Numbered from the stretch's first letter, positions 8,024 through 16,961 are shown. The stretch: DNA of 64,000 nt from Mogibacterium kristiansenii (GCF_009695905.1 NZ_VUNA01000005.1:1-64000), one strand, 5' to 3'. Translations and numbers: made by a program. The notes: generated by a model from the sequence alone, not told the origin.

Positions 8024-8059
8024 GACCCTAGTTTTATTGAAAGCATAAGGAGGCAGATT

Positions 8060-9010
8060 ATGAAAATTGTTCTCATGGAACCCCTCGGAATTTCGCAGGA
8101 GACGCTGTCCGCGTTGTCGGAAAAGCTTACTGCAGAGGGACATACTTTTACCGCTTATGACACGGTGACCACGGATACGCAGGAACTGATTGAAAGAGCC
8201 GGAGACGCGGAGGTGCTGATTATCGCGAACCATCCGCTGCCGGGAGATGTCATCCGAGCAGACGAGAATCTGAAAATGATTTCGGTGGCGTTCGTGGGTA
8301 TTGATCACGTGGATGTGGAAGCCTGCAAGGAGAAAGGCGTTCTGATTTCCAACACCGGCGGTTATTGCAACGATGCGGTGGCAGAGCTGGCCGTAGGACT
8401 GACGCTGGATTGCCTGAGAAATATTACTGCGGGGGACGCTTCGGTACAGGCCGGAGGCGGCAAAGCGGGACTGCAGGGTCACGAGCTGGCCGGCAAGACC
8501 GTGGGCATCGTGGGAACCGGTGCCATCGGCTGCAGAACGGCGGAAATCTTCAAGGTATTCGGATGCAAGCTGATTGGCTACAGCCGGAGTGAAAAGCCGC
8601 AGGCAAAGGAAATGGGTATCGAATACATGTCTTTGAAGGATGTTATGGCGAAGGCGGATATCGTATCCGTGCACACGCCGCTGACACCGGAAACTCGCGG
8701 TCTGATTGGTGCGGAGGAAATCGGTGCCATGAAGCAGGGCGGAATTTTGATTAACACGTCCAGAGGTCCGGTGGTGGACACAGATGCACTGGCGGCGGCG
8801 CTGAAAGAGGGCAGAATAAAGGCGGGAACCGACGTATTTGAGAAGGATCCGCCGCTGCCGGAAGATCATCCGCTGCTGGGCGTTCCGAATCTGGTATGCA
8901 CACCGCATGTGGGCTTTGATACCAGAGAATCCATCGACCGCCGCGCGGAAATGGTTTTCGAGAACATCACGGAATGGATGAACGGAACCCCGGTTCGGAA
9001 AATGCTGTAA
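8060..9010 (+). CDS. D-isomer-specific 2-hydroxyacid dehydrogenase
   Basis: This 316-residue NAD(P)-dependent dehydrogenase has the Rossmann motif GIVGTGAIG near residue 150, catalytic Arg235 (NTSRGPVVD) and His283 (CTPHVGF). The acid of the usual ExEP motif is Asp263 (DVFEKDPP), a conservative change. The family reduces 2-oxoacids such as glyoxylate, hydroxypyruvate or phenylpyruvate. A GGTTGACC-type site overlaps its promoter and another lies upstream, tying it to the allantoin genes; glyoxylate reduction, to remove glyoxylate shed from unstable ureidoglycolate and reoxidise NADH, is a reasonable guess. Start at 8060 has AAGGAGG; the longer reading from 7937 crosses the promoter. Confidence 0.85.
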   Translation: MKIVLMEPLGISQETLSALSEKLTAEGHTFTAYDTVTTDTQELIERAGDAEVLIIANHPLPGDVIRADENLKMISVAFVGIDHVDVEACKEKGVLISNTGGYCNDAVAELAVGLTLDCLRNITAGDASVQAGGGKAGLQGHELAGKTVGIVGTGAIGCRTAEIFKVFGCKLIGYSRSEKPQAKEMGIEYMSLKDVMAKADIVSVHTPLTPETRGLIGAEEIGAMKQGGILINTSRGPVVDTDALAAALKEGRIKAGTDVFEKDPPLPEDHPLLGVPNLVCTPHVGFDTRESIDRRAEMVFENITEWMNGTPVRKML

Positions 9011-9030
9011 CCGTTTATAACGTGAAAAGA

Positions 9031-9072
9031 AAAAATCGCCTGCCGTATGCACAGTTCGGCGGGCGATTTTTT
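9031..9072. terminator. Bidirectional terminator between convergent genes
   Basis: AAAAATCGCCTGCCG pairs with CGGCGGGCGATTTTTT. It serves the rightward dehydrogenase gene and the leftward nitroreductase gene. Confidence 0.85.
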
Positions 9073-9115
9073 GGCTTGATAAATTCAATGGTTGGCAAAA
9101 TACTCGATGGAGAAA

Positions 9116-9643
9116 TTACCATCTCTCGGCGTGCACCTTGTCACAAGGCAGCTCCGGCAGCTCGTGTGCAGTCGGGGCCTCGTCGATGTGACCCATGACC
9201 AGCAGTGCTTCCACATTCTGGTTGTCCGGTGCACCCAGGCGGCGATTCACGAATTCTTCCGCAGAAACGCCTTCCTCGTTGGACGGACGGAGTCTCAGCT
9301 GCAGCCAGCAGCTGCCCAGTCCCAAGTCGGACGCCATCAAATGCATCCACCCCATAACCAAGGAACTGTCCTCGATGAAGGTGTCGGTGACATCACTGTC
9401 GGAATATACTGCAATCGCAGCGGTTGCGGTTTCCAGCATCTTGGCGCCGCCCTTTCGGCAGTTTACCAGATCTCTCAGTGTCTTTTCATCCCGAATGGTG
9501 ACGAAAGACCATGGCTTCAGTCCTTTTCCGTTCGGAGCAAGCATTGCAGCCTGGAGAATTTTGTTGAGTTCCTCGTCGGTAACCGGTTCGCTGTTGAATG
9601 CACGGACACTGCGACGATTTTCCATCATTTCAATCAGACTCAT
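9116..9643 (-). CDS. Nitroreductase-family FMN oxidoreductase
   Basis: This 175-residue protein has the nitroreductase N terminus MSLIEMMENRRSVRAF (Arg cluster for FMN phosphate), APNGKGLKPW and the GLGSCW motif. The family uses FMN and NAD(P)H to reduce nitroaromatics, quinones and other acceptors. The ATG at 9643 has AAGGAAG upstream; starting at 9661 would place that site inside the gene. A GGTTGACC-type operator (9714-9733) overlaps the -35 region, so it may be coexpressed with the allantoin genes, perhaps as an electron sink, which is inference. Confidence 0.85.
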   Translation of the reverse strand: MSLIEMMENRRSVRAFNSEPVTDEELNKILQAAMLAPNGKGLKPWSFVTIRDEKTLRDLVNCRKGGAKMLETATAAIAVYSDSDVTDTFIEDSSLVMGWMHLMASDLGLGSCWLQLRLRPSNEEGVSAEEFVNRRLGAPDNQNVEALLVMGHIDEAPTAHELPELPCDKVHAERW

Positions 9644-9695
9644 AATCCTACTTCCTTTCATTTGAATTTATTTGGTTGATTTATTAGGCAAGTTC

Positions 9696-9724
9696 ATTGT
9701 ATCACATTTTCTGAAAATCGGTTG
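9696..9724 (-). promoter_or_regulatory. Probable nitroreductase promoter
   Basis: A TACAAT -10 (minus strand, 9696-9701) lies about 55 bp ahead of the start. The -35 region falls within the operator at 9714-9733 and has no good TTGACA match, which suggests a weak or activator-dependent promoter. Confidence 0.45.
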
Positions 9725-9733
9725 ACACATTTT
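9714..9733 (-). promoter_or_regulatory. GGTTGACC-type operator, site 3
   Basis: AAAATCGGTTGACACATTTT: GGTTGAC core between AAAAT and ATTTT arms. It overlaps the nitroreductase -35 region. Confidence 0.6.
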
Positions 9734-9764
9734 CAAAAAAACACAAAGAATTCACATTTCAACT

Positions 9765-10661
9765 TTAACGGGTAAAGTTGTCCAGTACCCACAGCATTCC
9801 GCACAGTGTGTCGATGCCGGAAGAATGGCCGATGTGCAGGAAGGTTTTGGCATAACCGGTAATTTCGCCGATTCCGCGGTCGGCCGCCTGCAGCAGGTGA
9901 ATCGCCGGCTCGCTGTATTCTCCTCGCAGCGCGGACTGGAGAAATTCGCCGCTGATATCGTTGGTGGCGAACAGATTCTGCTGAATCCGCCGGTGGAGCA
10001 TCCGTGTAAAAGGAATTTTATCCTGCCCCGTCGTCTGGAGCATGGCCAGCACGCCACAGAGAAAATCATCGCCGGAAGGTGTCAAGCCGGTCCCTAGTCC
10101 CAAAATGCGTCCCAGAGAGATAGCGGCCTTTTCCGGTTCTTCGTTCTGAAGAAACTCTTCCGTTTCTTCAATGTACTTCCGGGCACCTTGGAGAATGAAA
10201 TCTCCTTTTAGGTGAGGGTCATCGTTGAAGATGTAAGCAAATCCGCTTTTGCCGGATTCCTGAATCACCTTGTCGATGCAATCACGAAATGTGCTGCCGA
10301 TGGCGACGTGGGAAATGGATGCGGAATAATGTGCGGTGGCATTTTCAACATGAATGAGAATCAGGGAATCCTTGCAGTGGATTTCAATGTGATCCGGATA
10401 TACAAAACAAGGCGCATTCTGTGTCACCGAAAGTGCGTCCATCTGACTTCCGTTCAGAGGTAGGCTCAGGCTGATGGGCGACAAGGGAGAATCCGCACAC
10501 TGCAATGCCAGCAAAGCGTCCGGAAACTGCAGATTGATGGTGTGCCGATATACGGAATGGACCCGCCCCCGGTAAGGAGAACCGTGGTCCTGAATCTTTT
10601 TAAAGCGGCGAAGAATCGAATCTGAAGTTTTCAGCGCATCGATGCGAGTAGGAGTATTCAT
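9765..10661 (-). CDS. allH: Oxamate carbamoyltransferase subunit AllH (YlbF, DUF2877)
   Basis: This 298-residue protein carries the DUF2877 hallmark LGLGTGLTPSGDDFLCG (about residues 191-207). In E. coli the DUF2877 protein YlbF is one of three subunits, with FdrA and YlbE, needed to split oxalurate into oxamate and carbamoyl phosphate. Here the other two are fused (21893-24904). The gene lies 11 kb away and points left, with its own promoter (10728-10756), diverging from allantoinase 1. It is the only DUF2877 gene seen, so it is the likely third subunit. The start has an AAAGGG site 10 nt upstream. Confidence 0.85.
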   Translation of the reverse strand: MNTPTRIDALKTSDSILRRFKKIQDHGSPYRGRVHSVYRHTINLQFPDALLALQCADSPLSPISLSLPLNGSQMDALSVTQNAPCFVYPDHIEIHCKDSLILIHVENATAHYSASISHVAIGSTFRDCIDKVIQESGKSGFAYIFNDDPHLKGDFILQGARKYIEETEEFLQNEEPEKAAISLGRILGLGTGLTPSGDDFLCGVLAMLQTTGQDKIPFTRMLHRRIQQNLFATNDISGEFLQSALRGEYSEPAIHLLQAADRGIGEITGYAKTFLHIGHSSGIDTLCGMLWVLDNFTR

Positions 10662-10727
10662 GTTGCGATTGCCCTTTCAATTTATTTCGTAATGTTAGTT
10701 TCTTTTTTGAATAATTCAACTATGCTT

Positions 10728-10756
10728 ATAGTACCATTCCGTAGGGGAAAAATCAA
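10728..10756 (-). promoter_or_regulatory. Promoter of allH
   Basis: On the minus strand: TTGATT, 17 bp, TACTAT, about 70 bp ahead of the allH ATG. No operator of the GGTTGACC type overlaps it; the nearest is at 10883-10904. Confidence 0.65.
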
Positions 10757-10836
10757 AATATAAAAAAACTTAATGAAATGTGAAGGTGGTATTCATTTTT
10801 TGGAATGATTAATATCACAAAAATAACACATTTCTA

Positions 10837-10865
10837 TTGATTAATCGAAATCACTCATGTAAAAT
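10837..10865 (+). promoter_or_regulatory. Promoter of allantoinase module 1
   Basis: TTGATT, 17 bp, TAAAAT. The operator starts 18 bp after the -10, the same arrangement as in module 2. Confidence 0.7.
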
Positions 10866-10882
10866 ATAAACATCAGAAAATT

Positions 10883-10904
10883 AAAATTTGGTTGACCGAA
10901 TTTT
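10883..10904 (+). promoter_or_regulatory. GGTTGACC-type operator, site 4 (best palindrome)
   Basis: A near-perfect palindrome: AAAATT, one base, GGT-TG-ACC, one base, AATTTT. It lies just downstream of the expected transcription start of allantoinase 1, a position suited to repression. The GT-N2-AC core is of the kind bound by GntR-superfamily regulators. Confidence 0.7.
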
Positions 10905-11017
10905 GAAATTTTTAAATAAGCCGTCAGAAATTTTTATAGGCGGCAAAATCGGATGAGGGAAAAGGACGACCTCATTCAGGTTGAAGATATTGATCTTTTT
11001 AGAAGGAGGATTGTATT

Positions 11018-12391
11018 ATGTATGATCTGCTGATTAAGAACGGTAAGCTGGTAACACCGGAGTTGGTGCAGGAAGGAAATGTTGCGGTAAAAGATGGAAA
11101 AATCGCCGCAATCCTGGCAGTTGGGGAAGAACCGGAAGCGACTCGAGTAATCGATGCACAGGGAAAATTCGTCTTCCCGGGCGCAATCGACACTCATGCA
11201 CACTTGAACGATCCGGGATACGAATGGAGAGAAGACTACGAACACGGTACGGCAGCGGCGATTCTGGGAGGATACACCACTGTAATCGATATGCCGCTTC
11301 AGAACGAGCCGGCATTGACCACACCGGAGCTTTTCGACAAGAAAGAAGCAAAGGTTAGTCCGAATGCGTTCTCAGACTATTGCTTCTGGGGCGGACTTGT
11401 TCCGGATAATTTCGATCAGCTGGAAGCACTGGATGAGAAGGGCGTTGTAGCATTTAAGTCTTTCCTGGGACCGGTATCCCCGGATTATGCTTCCCTGACA
11501 TACGGACAGGCATACGAAGCAATGAAGATTATCAAGGGTTTTGGCGGAATGGCCGGATTCCATTGTGAAGACTACAGCATGATTAAAGAAGGCGAAAAGG
11601 CAATGAAGGAAGCCGGCAGACTGGATTGGCAGGGATTCCTGGATTCCAGAACCGTTGCCGCTGAAATGGTTGCCACCGAAGCGGTCATTGCCATGGCAGA
11701 AGAGCTGGAATGCCGTGCGCACATCTGTCACATCAGCCACCCGGCAGTAGCCGAAAAGGTATTTGAAGCTCAGATGGAAGGTTATCCGATTTCTGCAGAA
11801 ACCTGCGGCCACTACCTGACCTTTGTGGATCAGGATACCCTGGACAACGGACCGATGTTCAAATGCGCACCGCCGCTCCGTTCGGAGGACGCTCGCGAAG
11901 GAATGTGGGAATATGTAGAAAACGGAACGTTTGCCGGACTGGCATCCGACCACTCCCCATGCTCTTATGACGAGAAGTACAACGAGATTCTCGGAAACAA
12001 AATCGAAAACGTATTCGATGTATGGGGCGGAATCAGCGGAATTCAGAGCTGCGTACAGGCCATCTTCTCCGAAGGTGTTGTAAAGAGAGGAGTGGATCCT
12101 TGCTCTCTCGCAAACGCTTGGGCAAAACTTCCGGCAGAGGCATTTGGACTCTACGGCAAGAAGGGTGATATCAAACCGGGATTCGATGCCGACCTGGTAA
12201 TCATCGATCCGGATAAAGAATGGGAAATCACCGCAGATTCTCTGCTCTATGTGAACCCGATTTCCGCATTCGTTGGTCTGAAGGGACAGGGCCTGCCGGT
12301 ATGCACCATCCTGAGAGGAAATGTGATGGCAGAGGATGGAAAAGTTGTTGGTGCAAAGGGCACCGGTGAACTGGTTAAGCGAATCCGCTAG
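11018..12391 (+). CDS. allB: Allantoinase 1
   Basis: This 457-residue cyclic amidohydrolase is of the allantoinase/dihydropyrimidinase group and should hydrolyse allantoin to allantoate in the cytoplasm. Metal-site residues are visible: His60 and His62 (DTHAHLND), Lys147 for carboxylation (VVAFKSFLG), His in GFHCED and CHISH, and Asp311 (ASDHSPC). The allantoinase assignment over hydantoinase rests on length, the ASDHSPC block and the flanking NCS1 permease and other all genes. The NCS1 gene follows 33 bp downstream. A second, divergent copy lies at 14119. Confidence 0.88.
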   Translation: MYDLLIKNGKLVTPELVQEGNVAVKDGKIAAILAVGEEPEATRVIDAQGKFVFPGAIDTHAHLNDPGYEWREDYEHGTAAAILGGYTTVIDMPLQNEPALTTPELFDKKEAKVSPNAFSDYCFWGGLVPDNFDQLEALDEKGVVAFKSFLGPVSPDYASLTYGQAYEAMKIIKGFGGMAGFHCEDYSMIKEGEKAMKEAGRLDWQGFLDSRTVAAEMVATEAVIAMAEELECRAHICHISHPAVAEKVFEAQMEGYPISAETCGHYLTFVDQDTLDNGPMFKCAPPLRSEDAREGMWEYVENGTFAGLASDHSPCSYDEKYNEILGNKIENVFDVWGGISGIQSCVQAIFSEGVVKRGVDPCSLANAWAKLPAEAFGLYGKKGDIKPGFDADLVIIDPDKEWEITADSLLYVNPISAFVGLKGQGLPVCTILRGNVMAEDGKVVGAKGTGELVKRIR

Positions 12392-12424
12392 GATTTGATG
12401 ATATTAATTAAGGAGATTTAAAGT

Positions 12425-13786
12425 ATGAGTATTGTAGAAAACAAGAATTTGAACCCGGAGCTGGTTGCAAATGTCCACGAGGATTTGCAGCCGACCAAGG
12501 AGAGAATCATGGGTTCCCTGTCCTACACCGCGTCCTTCCTGGGCGGTTGTGTATCCATCGGAACCTTTTCCATGGGTGCCAGCCTGATTGGTGTGCTGAC
12601 CATTACCCAGGCTATTCTCGCCATGGCAATCGGCTGTCTGGTAATCGCCGTTGCGCTGGTTTTGATCGGTAACTGCGGACACAAATATGGAATTCCGTAT
12701 ATCGTGCAGCTGAGATCTTCTTTCGGTACCGCCGGCGTAAAAATACCGGGCGTGCTGCGTGGCCTTCCGGCAATCGTATGGTTCGGCTTCCAGTCTTGGG
12801 TTGGTGCCGGTGCCATCAACAGCTGCTTCAAGATTCTGTGGGGATTCGACAATCTTCCGGTAATCTTTGCACTGTTCACAATCCTGCAGGTTTCCCTGGC
12901 AATTAAGGGATTCCACGGAATTAAATGGCTGGAGAACTTCTCCTGCGTATTCATCGTTGCAATTCTTGCGTACATGCTGTACATTGTAAATACGAAGTTC
13001 GCGGTAGATATCAGTTCTTCCTTCGCCGGAATTAAGGGAACTTGGGGAATGCCGTTCTGGGCAGCGACCACTTCCTTCCTGGGCATCTATTCCACAATGA
13101 TTATCAACGCTTCGGACTATTCCAGAAATCTGAAGGATGAAATTCGCCCGGTTAAGACCGGAAGCATTTATGCCATCGCAATTCTGCCGGTAACCCTGTT
13201 CATGGGTCTGATTGGATTGCTGGTAACCGCTGCAACCGGAAATTCCGATCCGGTAGTGGTATTTTCCACAACCATGGGAAGCAAGTTCCTGACTGTTGTA
13301 ACCCTCCTGTTCATTGCATTTGCACAGGTTACGACAAACGTACTGAACAACATCGTTCCGCCGGCATACGTTCTGATGGAGTCCTTCAAGATGAAGTGGA
13401 CTCACGCAACCATTCTGGTTGGTATCCTTTCCGTATGCGTAATGCCGTGGAAGCTGGTAACTGCGGACTCCGCTGCCGGACTGTCCCTGTTCACCAAGTT
13501 CTACTCTGCATTCCTGGGACCAATCTTCGCCGTAATGGTGGTAGACTACTACATTCTCAGAAAGAGTCAGCTGGATATCAACCTGATGTATGATAAGGAA
13601 GGTCCGTTCAAGGGCATCAACTGGGCGGCAGTAATCGCTATCGTACTGGGATCTCTGACTTCCGTATTCGTAATGGATCTGTCCTGGTATGTCAGCCTGA
13701 TTCCGACCGGTGTTATATACTACATTCTGATGAAGGTCATGAAGAGTGCGGCTCCGTTCCGTACCGGAACCATCTTTGACAAATAG
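12425..13786 (+). CDS. NCS1-family permease 1 (likely allantoin)
   Basis: This 453-residue protein has about 12 membrane segments and NCS1 (nucleobase-cation-symport-1) features: an N-terminal soluble head, AIVWFGFQSWVGAGAIN in TM3, and NASDYSR in the middle. Relatives PucI and AllP carry allantoin. It follows allantoinase 1 with a 33-bp gap and a GGAGAT ribosome site, so it likely supplies that enzyme. Other ureides or hydantoins cannot be excluded. Confidence 0.85.
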   Translation: MSIVENKNLNPELVANVHEDLQPTKERIMGSLSYTASFLGGCVSIGTFSMGASLIGVLTITQAILAMAIGCLVIAVALVLIGNCGHKYGIPYIVQLRSSFGTAGVKIPGVLRGLPAIVWFGFQSWVGAGAINSCFKILWGFDNLPVIFALFTILQVSLAIKGFHGIKWLENFSCVFIVAILAYMLYIVNTKFAVDISSSFAGIKGTWGMPFWAATTSFLGIYSTMIINASDYSRNLKDEIRPVKTGSIYAIAILPVTLFMGLIGLLVTAATGNSDPVVVFSTTMGSKFLTVVTLLFIAFAQVTTNVLNNIVPPAYVLMESFKMKWTHATILVGILSVCVMPWKLVTADSAAGLSLFTKFYSAFLGPIFAVMVVDYYILRKSQLDINLMYDKEGPFKGINWAAVIAIVLGSLTSVFVMDLSWYVSLIPTGVIYYILMKVMKSAAPFRTGTIFDK

Positions 13787-13814
13787 ACATCCATAGGCAT
13801 TTGACATATATAAG

Positions 13815-13857
13815 AAAACGAACCCGATTTGCAGTGATGCGAATCGGGTTCGTTTTT
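13815..13857 (+). terminator. Intrinsic terminator after module 1
   Basis: AAAACGAACCCGATT pairs with AATCGGGTTCGTTTTT, a 14-bp stem followed by T residues. It separates the two allantoinase modules. Confidence 0.9.
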
Positions 13858-13993
13858 CTATTATTCGCTATTACAAGAACGGCCAAAACCGATGATAGAT
13901 ATTGAAAAAACGAATTATTAAAAGAATTCAACAATTTAACTATTTCTTTAAAAATAGAAAACAAATTGTATGAAAAGGAAAGCTTTTAAGGTG

Positions 13994-14022
13994 TTGCATT
14001 CAATGTGTAATTCATGTATTAT
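13994..14022 (+). promoter_or_regulatory. Promoter of allantoinase module 2
   Basis: TTGCAT, 17 bp, TATTAT; the operator begins 17 bp after the -10. Confidence 0.7.
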
Positions 14023-14038
14023 TTATGTGAAATATATT

Positions 14039-14061
14039 AAATATGGGTTGACCTAAATTTT
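14039..14061 (+). promoter_or_regulatory. GGTTGACC-type operator, site 5
   Basis: AAATAT, then GGGTTGACC, then TAAATTTT. Same core and same distance from the -10 as site 4. A TTAACCCC tract follows directly and could pair with the GGGTT of the core. Confidence 0.65.
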
Positions 14062-14118
14062 AACCCCTATTAAAAAGATATTAATTCCGATTTCAGAATT
14101 AATAGAAGGAGAGATATT

Positions 14119-15522
14119 ATGTATGATCTTTTAATCAAAAACGGTCGTCTCGTAACACCGGACCGCATTTTTGAAGCGGAAATCGCAATTCAGGATGGAA
14201 AGTATGCAGCATTCCTGGCACCGGGCACGGAAGTGGACGCAAAAGAAGTAATCGATGCAGAGGGAAACCTGGTATTCCCGGGAATCATCGATTGCCATGC
14301 GCATCTGAATGAGCCTGGATTCGAGTACAGAGAAGATTTCGAAACCGGTTCCAGAGCCGCAGTTGTTGCGGGCTGCACCACGTTAATTGATATGCCGCTG
14401 AACAACGATCCATCTCTGATGAACAAAGAAATTTTTGATATGAAGATGGGCAAAATCAGCAAGCATTCCTATGTGGACTTCGGCCTTTGGGGCGGTCTGG
14501 TTGGAGACTTCGATGATGCTCCGGATTCGGTAAAGAATAATATGGCAGATCTGGAAGATCTTCAGAAGCTGGGCGTTGCTGCTTTTAAGGGATTTACCTG
14601 CCCGAACGGACCGCTGTTCCCAACCGTGAATCTGGGAAATGTTCGGAAGGCGCTGGAAATCCTGAAGCCATACAATGCGCTGTGCGGTTTCCACTGTGAA
14701 GAGTACGGCCAGGTTCTGGAAATGGAAAAAGAAGCGAAGGCAAAGGAAGGCCTGAGCAGAGATGAAAAGATCCGTGCATTCCTGGATTCTCACGATGTAT
14801 GGACCGAGTATGTAGCAACAAAAAATGTCATCGATATGGCAAGAGCAACCGGCGGAAGAGTTCATATCTGCCATGTCAGCCATCCGATGGTTGCACAGGT
14901 GGTGAAGGATGCGCAGCACGAAGGTCTGCCGATTACCGCAGAGACTTGCCCGCACTACCTGGGACTCACCGAAGATTTTGTTTTTGAAAAAGGAGCTCCG
15001 GCAAAGTGCACTCCTCCGATGAGAAAGAAAGAGGATATGGAAAAGCTGTGGGATTACGTTCTGGACGGAACCCTGTCCTGCGTCGGTAGTGACCACTCTC
15101 CGGCAGCCGATGAGGAAAAGGACAATGAGACCAGAGACATCTGGAAGGCATGGGGCGGTCTGAACTCCATTCAGTACTTCCTGCCGATGATGTTCGACAT
15201 GGTAGTTCATCAGAAGAATCTGAGCCCAACGCTGATTGCAAAGGTCATGGACTACAACCCGGCGAAGATTTTCGGATTCTACGGACGCAAGGGTGCATTT
15301 GAACTGGGATTCGACGGTGACGTTGTAATTCTGGATCCGGAAAAAGAATGGAAGTGCGAACAGGATAAGCTGTACACAAAGGGTCACGTGAGCTGCTTCG
15401 ACGGTTTCGAGGGCAAGGGTACACCGACCTGCACCATTATCCGCGGCCGGGTAGTTGCGAAGGATGGCAAGTATCTGGAAGAAGCAAACGGTTACGGCGA
15501 GTACGTAACACCGATTCAGTAA
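14119..15522 (+). CDS. allB: Allantoinase 2
   Basis: This 467-residue protein is a paralogue of the enzyme at 11018, with the same fold and metal residues: His60/His62 (DCHAHLNE), Lys157 (AAFKGFTC), CHVSHP, and Asp325 (GSDHSPAA). Differences include a longer loop after residue 135 and SPAA in place of SPCS after the metal Asp-His, so substrate range may differ (for example the other allantoin enantiomer or a related hydantoin). It has its own promoter and operator and is followed by a second NCS1 permease. Confidence 0.86.
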   Translation: MYDLLIKNGRLVTPDRIFEAEIAIQDGKYAAFLAPGTEVDAKEVIDAEGNLVFPGIIDCHAHLNEPGFEYREDFETGSRAAVVAGCTTLIDMPLNNDPSLMNKEIFDMKMGKISKHSYVDFGLWGGLVGDFDDAPDSVKNNMADLEDLQKLGVAAFKGFTCPNGPLFPTVNLGNVRKALEILKPYNALCGFHCEEYGQVLEMEKEAKAKEGLSRDEKIRAFLDSHDVWTEYVATKNVIDMARATGGRVHICHVSHPMVAQVVKDAQHEGLPITAETCPHYLGLTEDFVFEKGAPAKCTPPMRKKEDMEKLWDYVLDGTLSCVGSDHSPAADEEKDNETRDIWKAWGGLNSIQYFLPMMFDMVVHQKNLSPTLIAKVMDYNPAKIFGFYGRKGAFELGFDGDVVILDPEKEWKCEQDKLYTKGHVSCFDGFEGKGTPTCTIIRGRVVAKDGKYLEEANGYGEYVTPIQ

Positions 15523-15587
15523 TTTACCGATTTCCTTTCAGGGGACGGAAATTAAATATGTATGATTTTATTTGAGGAGATTAAGCA

Positions 15588-16961
15588 ATGAGCAACGAAA
15601 AGAATCAGGAAGTTGTCCAGAAGAAACAGGACGACAGCATTCGCCCGATTCCTTGGGAAAAGAGAACGATGAATTGGGGATCCAACACCATGCTGTGGCT
15701 GGGTGGATGTATTTCCATTGGAACGCTGGCAATGGGATCCGCACAGATGGAGACAGGACTGAACCTCCTGCAGCTCTTCCTGGCAGTGCTGATCGGTTCC
15801 ACTATTCTGGTAATCGGTATCGCAATGAACGACCAGTTCGGTTACACCACCGGTGCACCGTATTCCGTTCACTTGAAGAGTGCATATGGAACGAAGGGTA
15901 ACATTCTTCCTTCCATGCTGAGAGGTCTTCCGGCTATCGTATGGTACGGATACCAGACATGGCTGGGTGGTGCCGCAATCAACAACATCGTTAAATTGAT
16001 TTTCGGTTATGACAATATTTGGCTGTGGTTCATCGTATTCCAGGTGGTACAGATTCTGCTGTCCATCAAGGGATTCCAGGGTGCAAAGTGGGTTGGAAAC
16101 ATCGGCGGAACCGTAATCGTTTTCGCAATGATTTACCTGCTGTACATCTGCCTGACCACACAGTGGGATGTGATTTCCACGAACCTGATGAACAAGTCCG
16201 GAACTTGGGGTCTGCCGTTTGTTGCTGCAATCATCGCATTCTTTGGAAACAGTACAACCGTAATGCTGAACGCTTCGGACTACTCCAGAGAGATGAAGCA
16301 GGGCTACAGCGCACCGGTAAGAGGTTTCTCTTACTTCATGGCAATGGTACCGGCTACCGTAATGCTGGGAATCATCGGTGCGATGGCTTCCACTGCAACC
16401 GGTATTGCAAACCCGATCAACGCTTTTGCGGAAATGGTAGACAACAAAGCCATCCTGGTTGTAACACTGGCATTCATCATCTTTGCACAGCTGTCCACCA
16501 ACCTGGCAAGTAACGTTATTCCGCCGGCATACGTATTTATGGACGCTTTCAAGATGAAGCATAAGACAGCGGTTATCCTGATCGGTATCCTGGCTGTTGC
16601 AACATGCCCATGGATTTTGACCAATGACAGCTCCGCAGCAGGTCTGTCCCTGTTCGTTAAGATTTACTCCGCATTCTTCGCTCCGATTTTTGCCGTTCTG
16701 ATTGTGGATTTCTTCATTCTTCACAGAAGAAAGTTCACCGAAGAGCAGCTGGAAGATCTGTATGACGACAACGGATCCAAGAAGGGTGTGAATATGGCAG
16801 CAATTATCGCTACTGTAATCGGTGCGGTAATCGGACTGCTGAACGTAGACCTGTCCTTCTTCACGGCAACGATTCCGACCGGCATCGTATATTATCTGCT
16901 GATGAAGAACATGAAGTCTGTAGAAGGTTTCCGCAAAGGAACTGTCTTGGAGAAAAAATAA
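15588..16961 (+). CDS. NCS1-family permease 2 (likely allantoin or related ureide)
   Basis: This 457-residue NCS1 transporter has about 12 membrane segments and motifs parallel to the first (LPAIVWYGYQTWLGGAAIN and LNASDYSR). It follows allantoinase 2 by 65 bp without a clear terminator, making a second allB-permease module. The C-terminal tail ends EGFRKGTVLEKK, close to the APFRTGTIFDK tail of permease 1, supporting duplication of the module. Confidence 0.85.
   Translation: MSNEKNQEVVQKKQDDSIRPIPWEKRTMNWGSNTMLWLGGCISIGTLAMGSAQMETGLNLLQLFLAVLIGSTILVIGIAMNDQFGYTTGAPYSVHLKSAYGTKGNILPSMLRGLPAIVWYGYQTWLGGAAINNIVKLIFGYDNIWLWFIVFQVVQILLSIKGFQGAKWVGNIGGTVIVFAMIYLLYICLTTQWDVISTNLMNKSGTWGLPFVAAIIAFFGNSTTVMLNASDYSREMKQGYSAPVRGFSYFMAMVPATVMLGIIGAMASTATGIANPINAFAEMVDNKAILVVTLAFIIFAQLSTNLASNVIPPAYVFMDAFKMKHKTAVILIGILAVATCPWILTNDSSAAGLSLFVKIYSAFFAPIFAVLIVDFFILHRRKFTEEQLEDLYDDNGSKKGVNMAAIIATVIGAVIGLLNVDLSFFTATIPTGIVYYLLMKNMKSVEGFRKGTVLEKK

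Noticed and set aside
7937-8059. 41-residue extension of the 2-hydroxyacid dehydrogenase
   Set aside because: It would include the -35/-10 of the gene's own promoter; AAGGAGG marks 8060.
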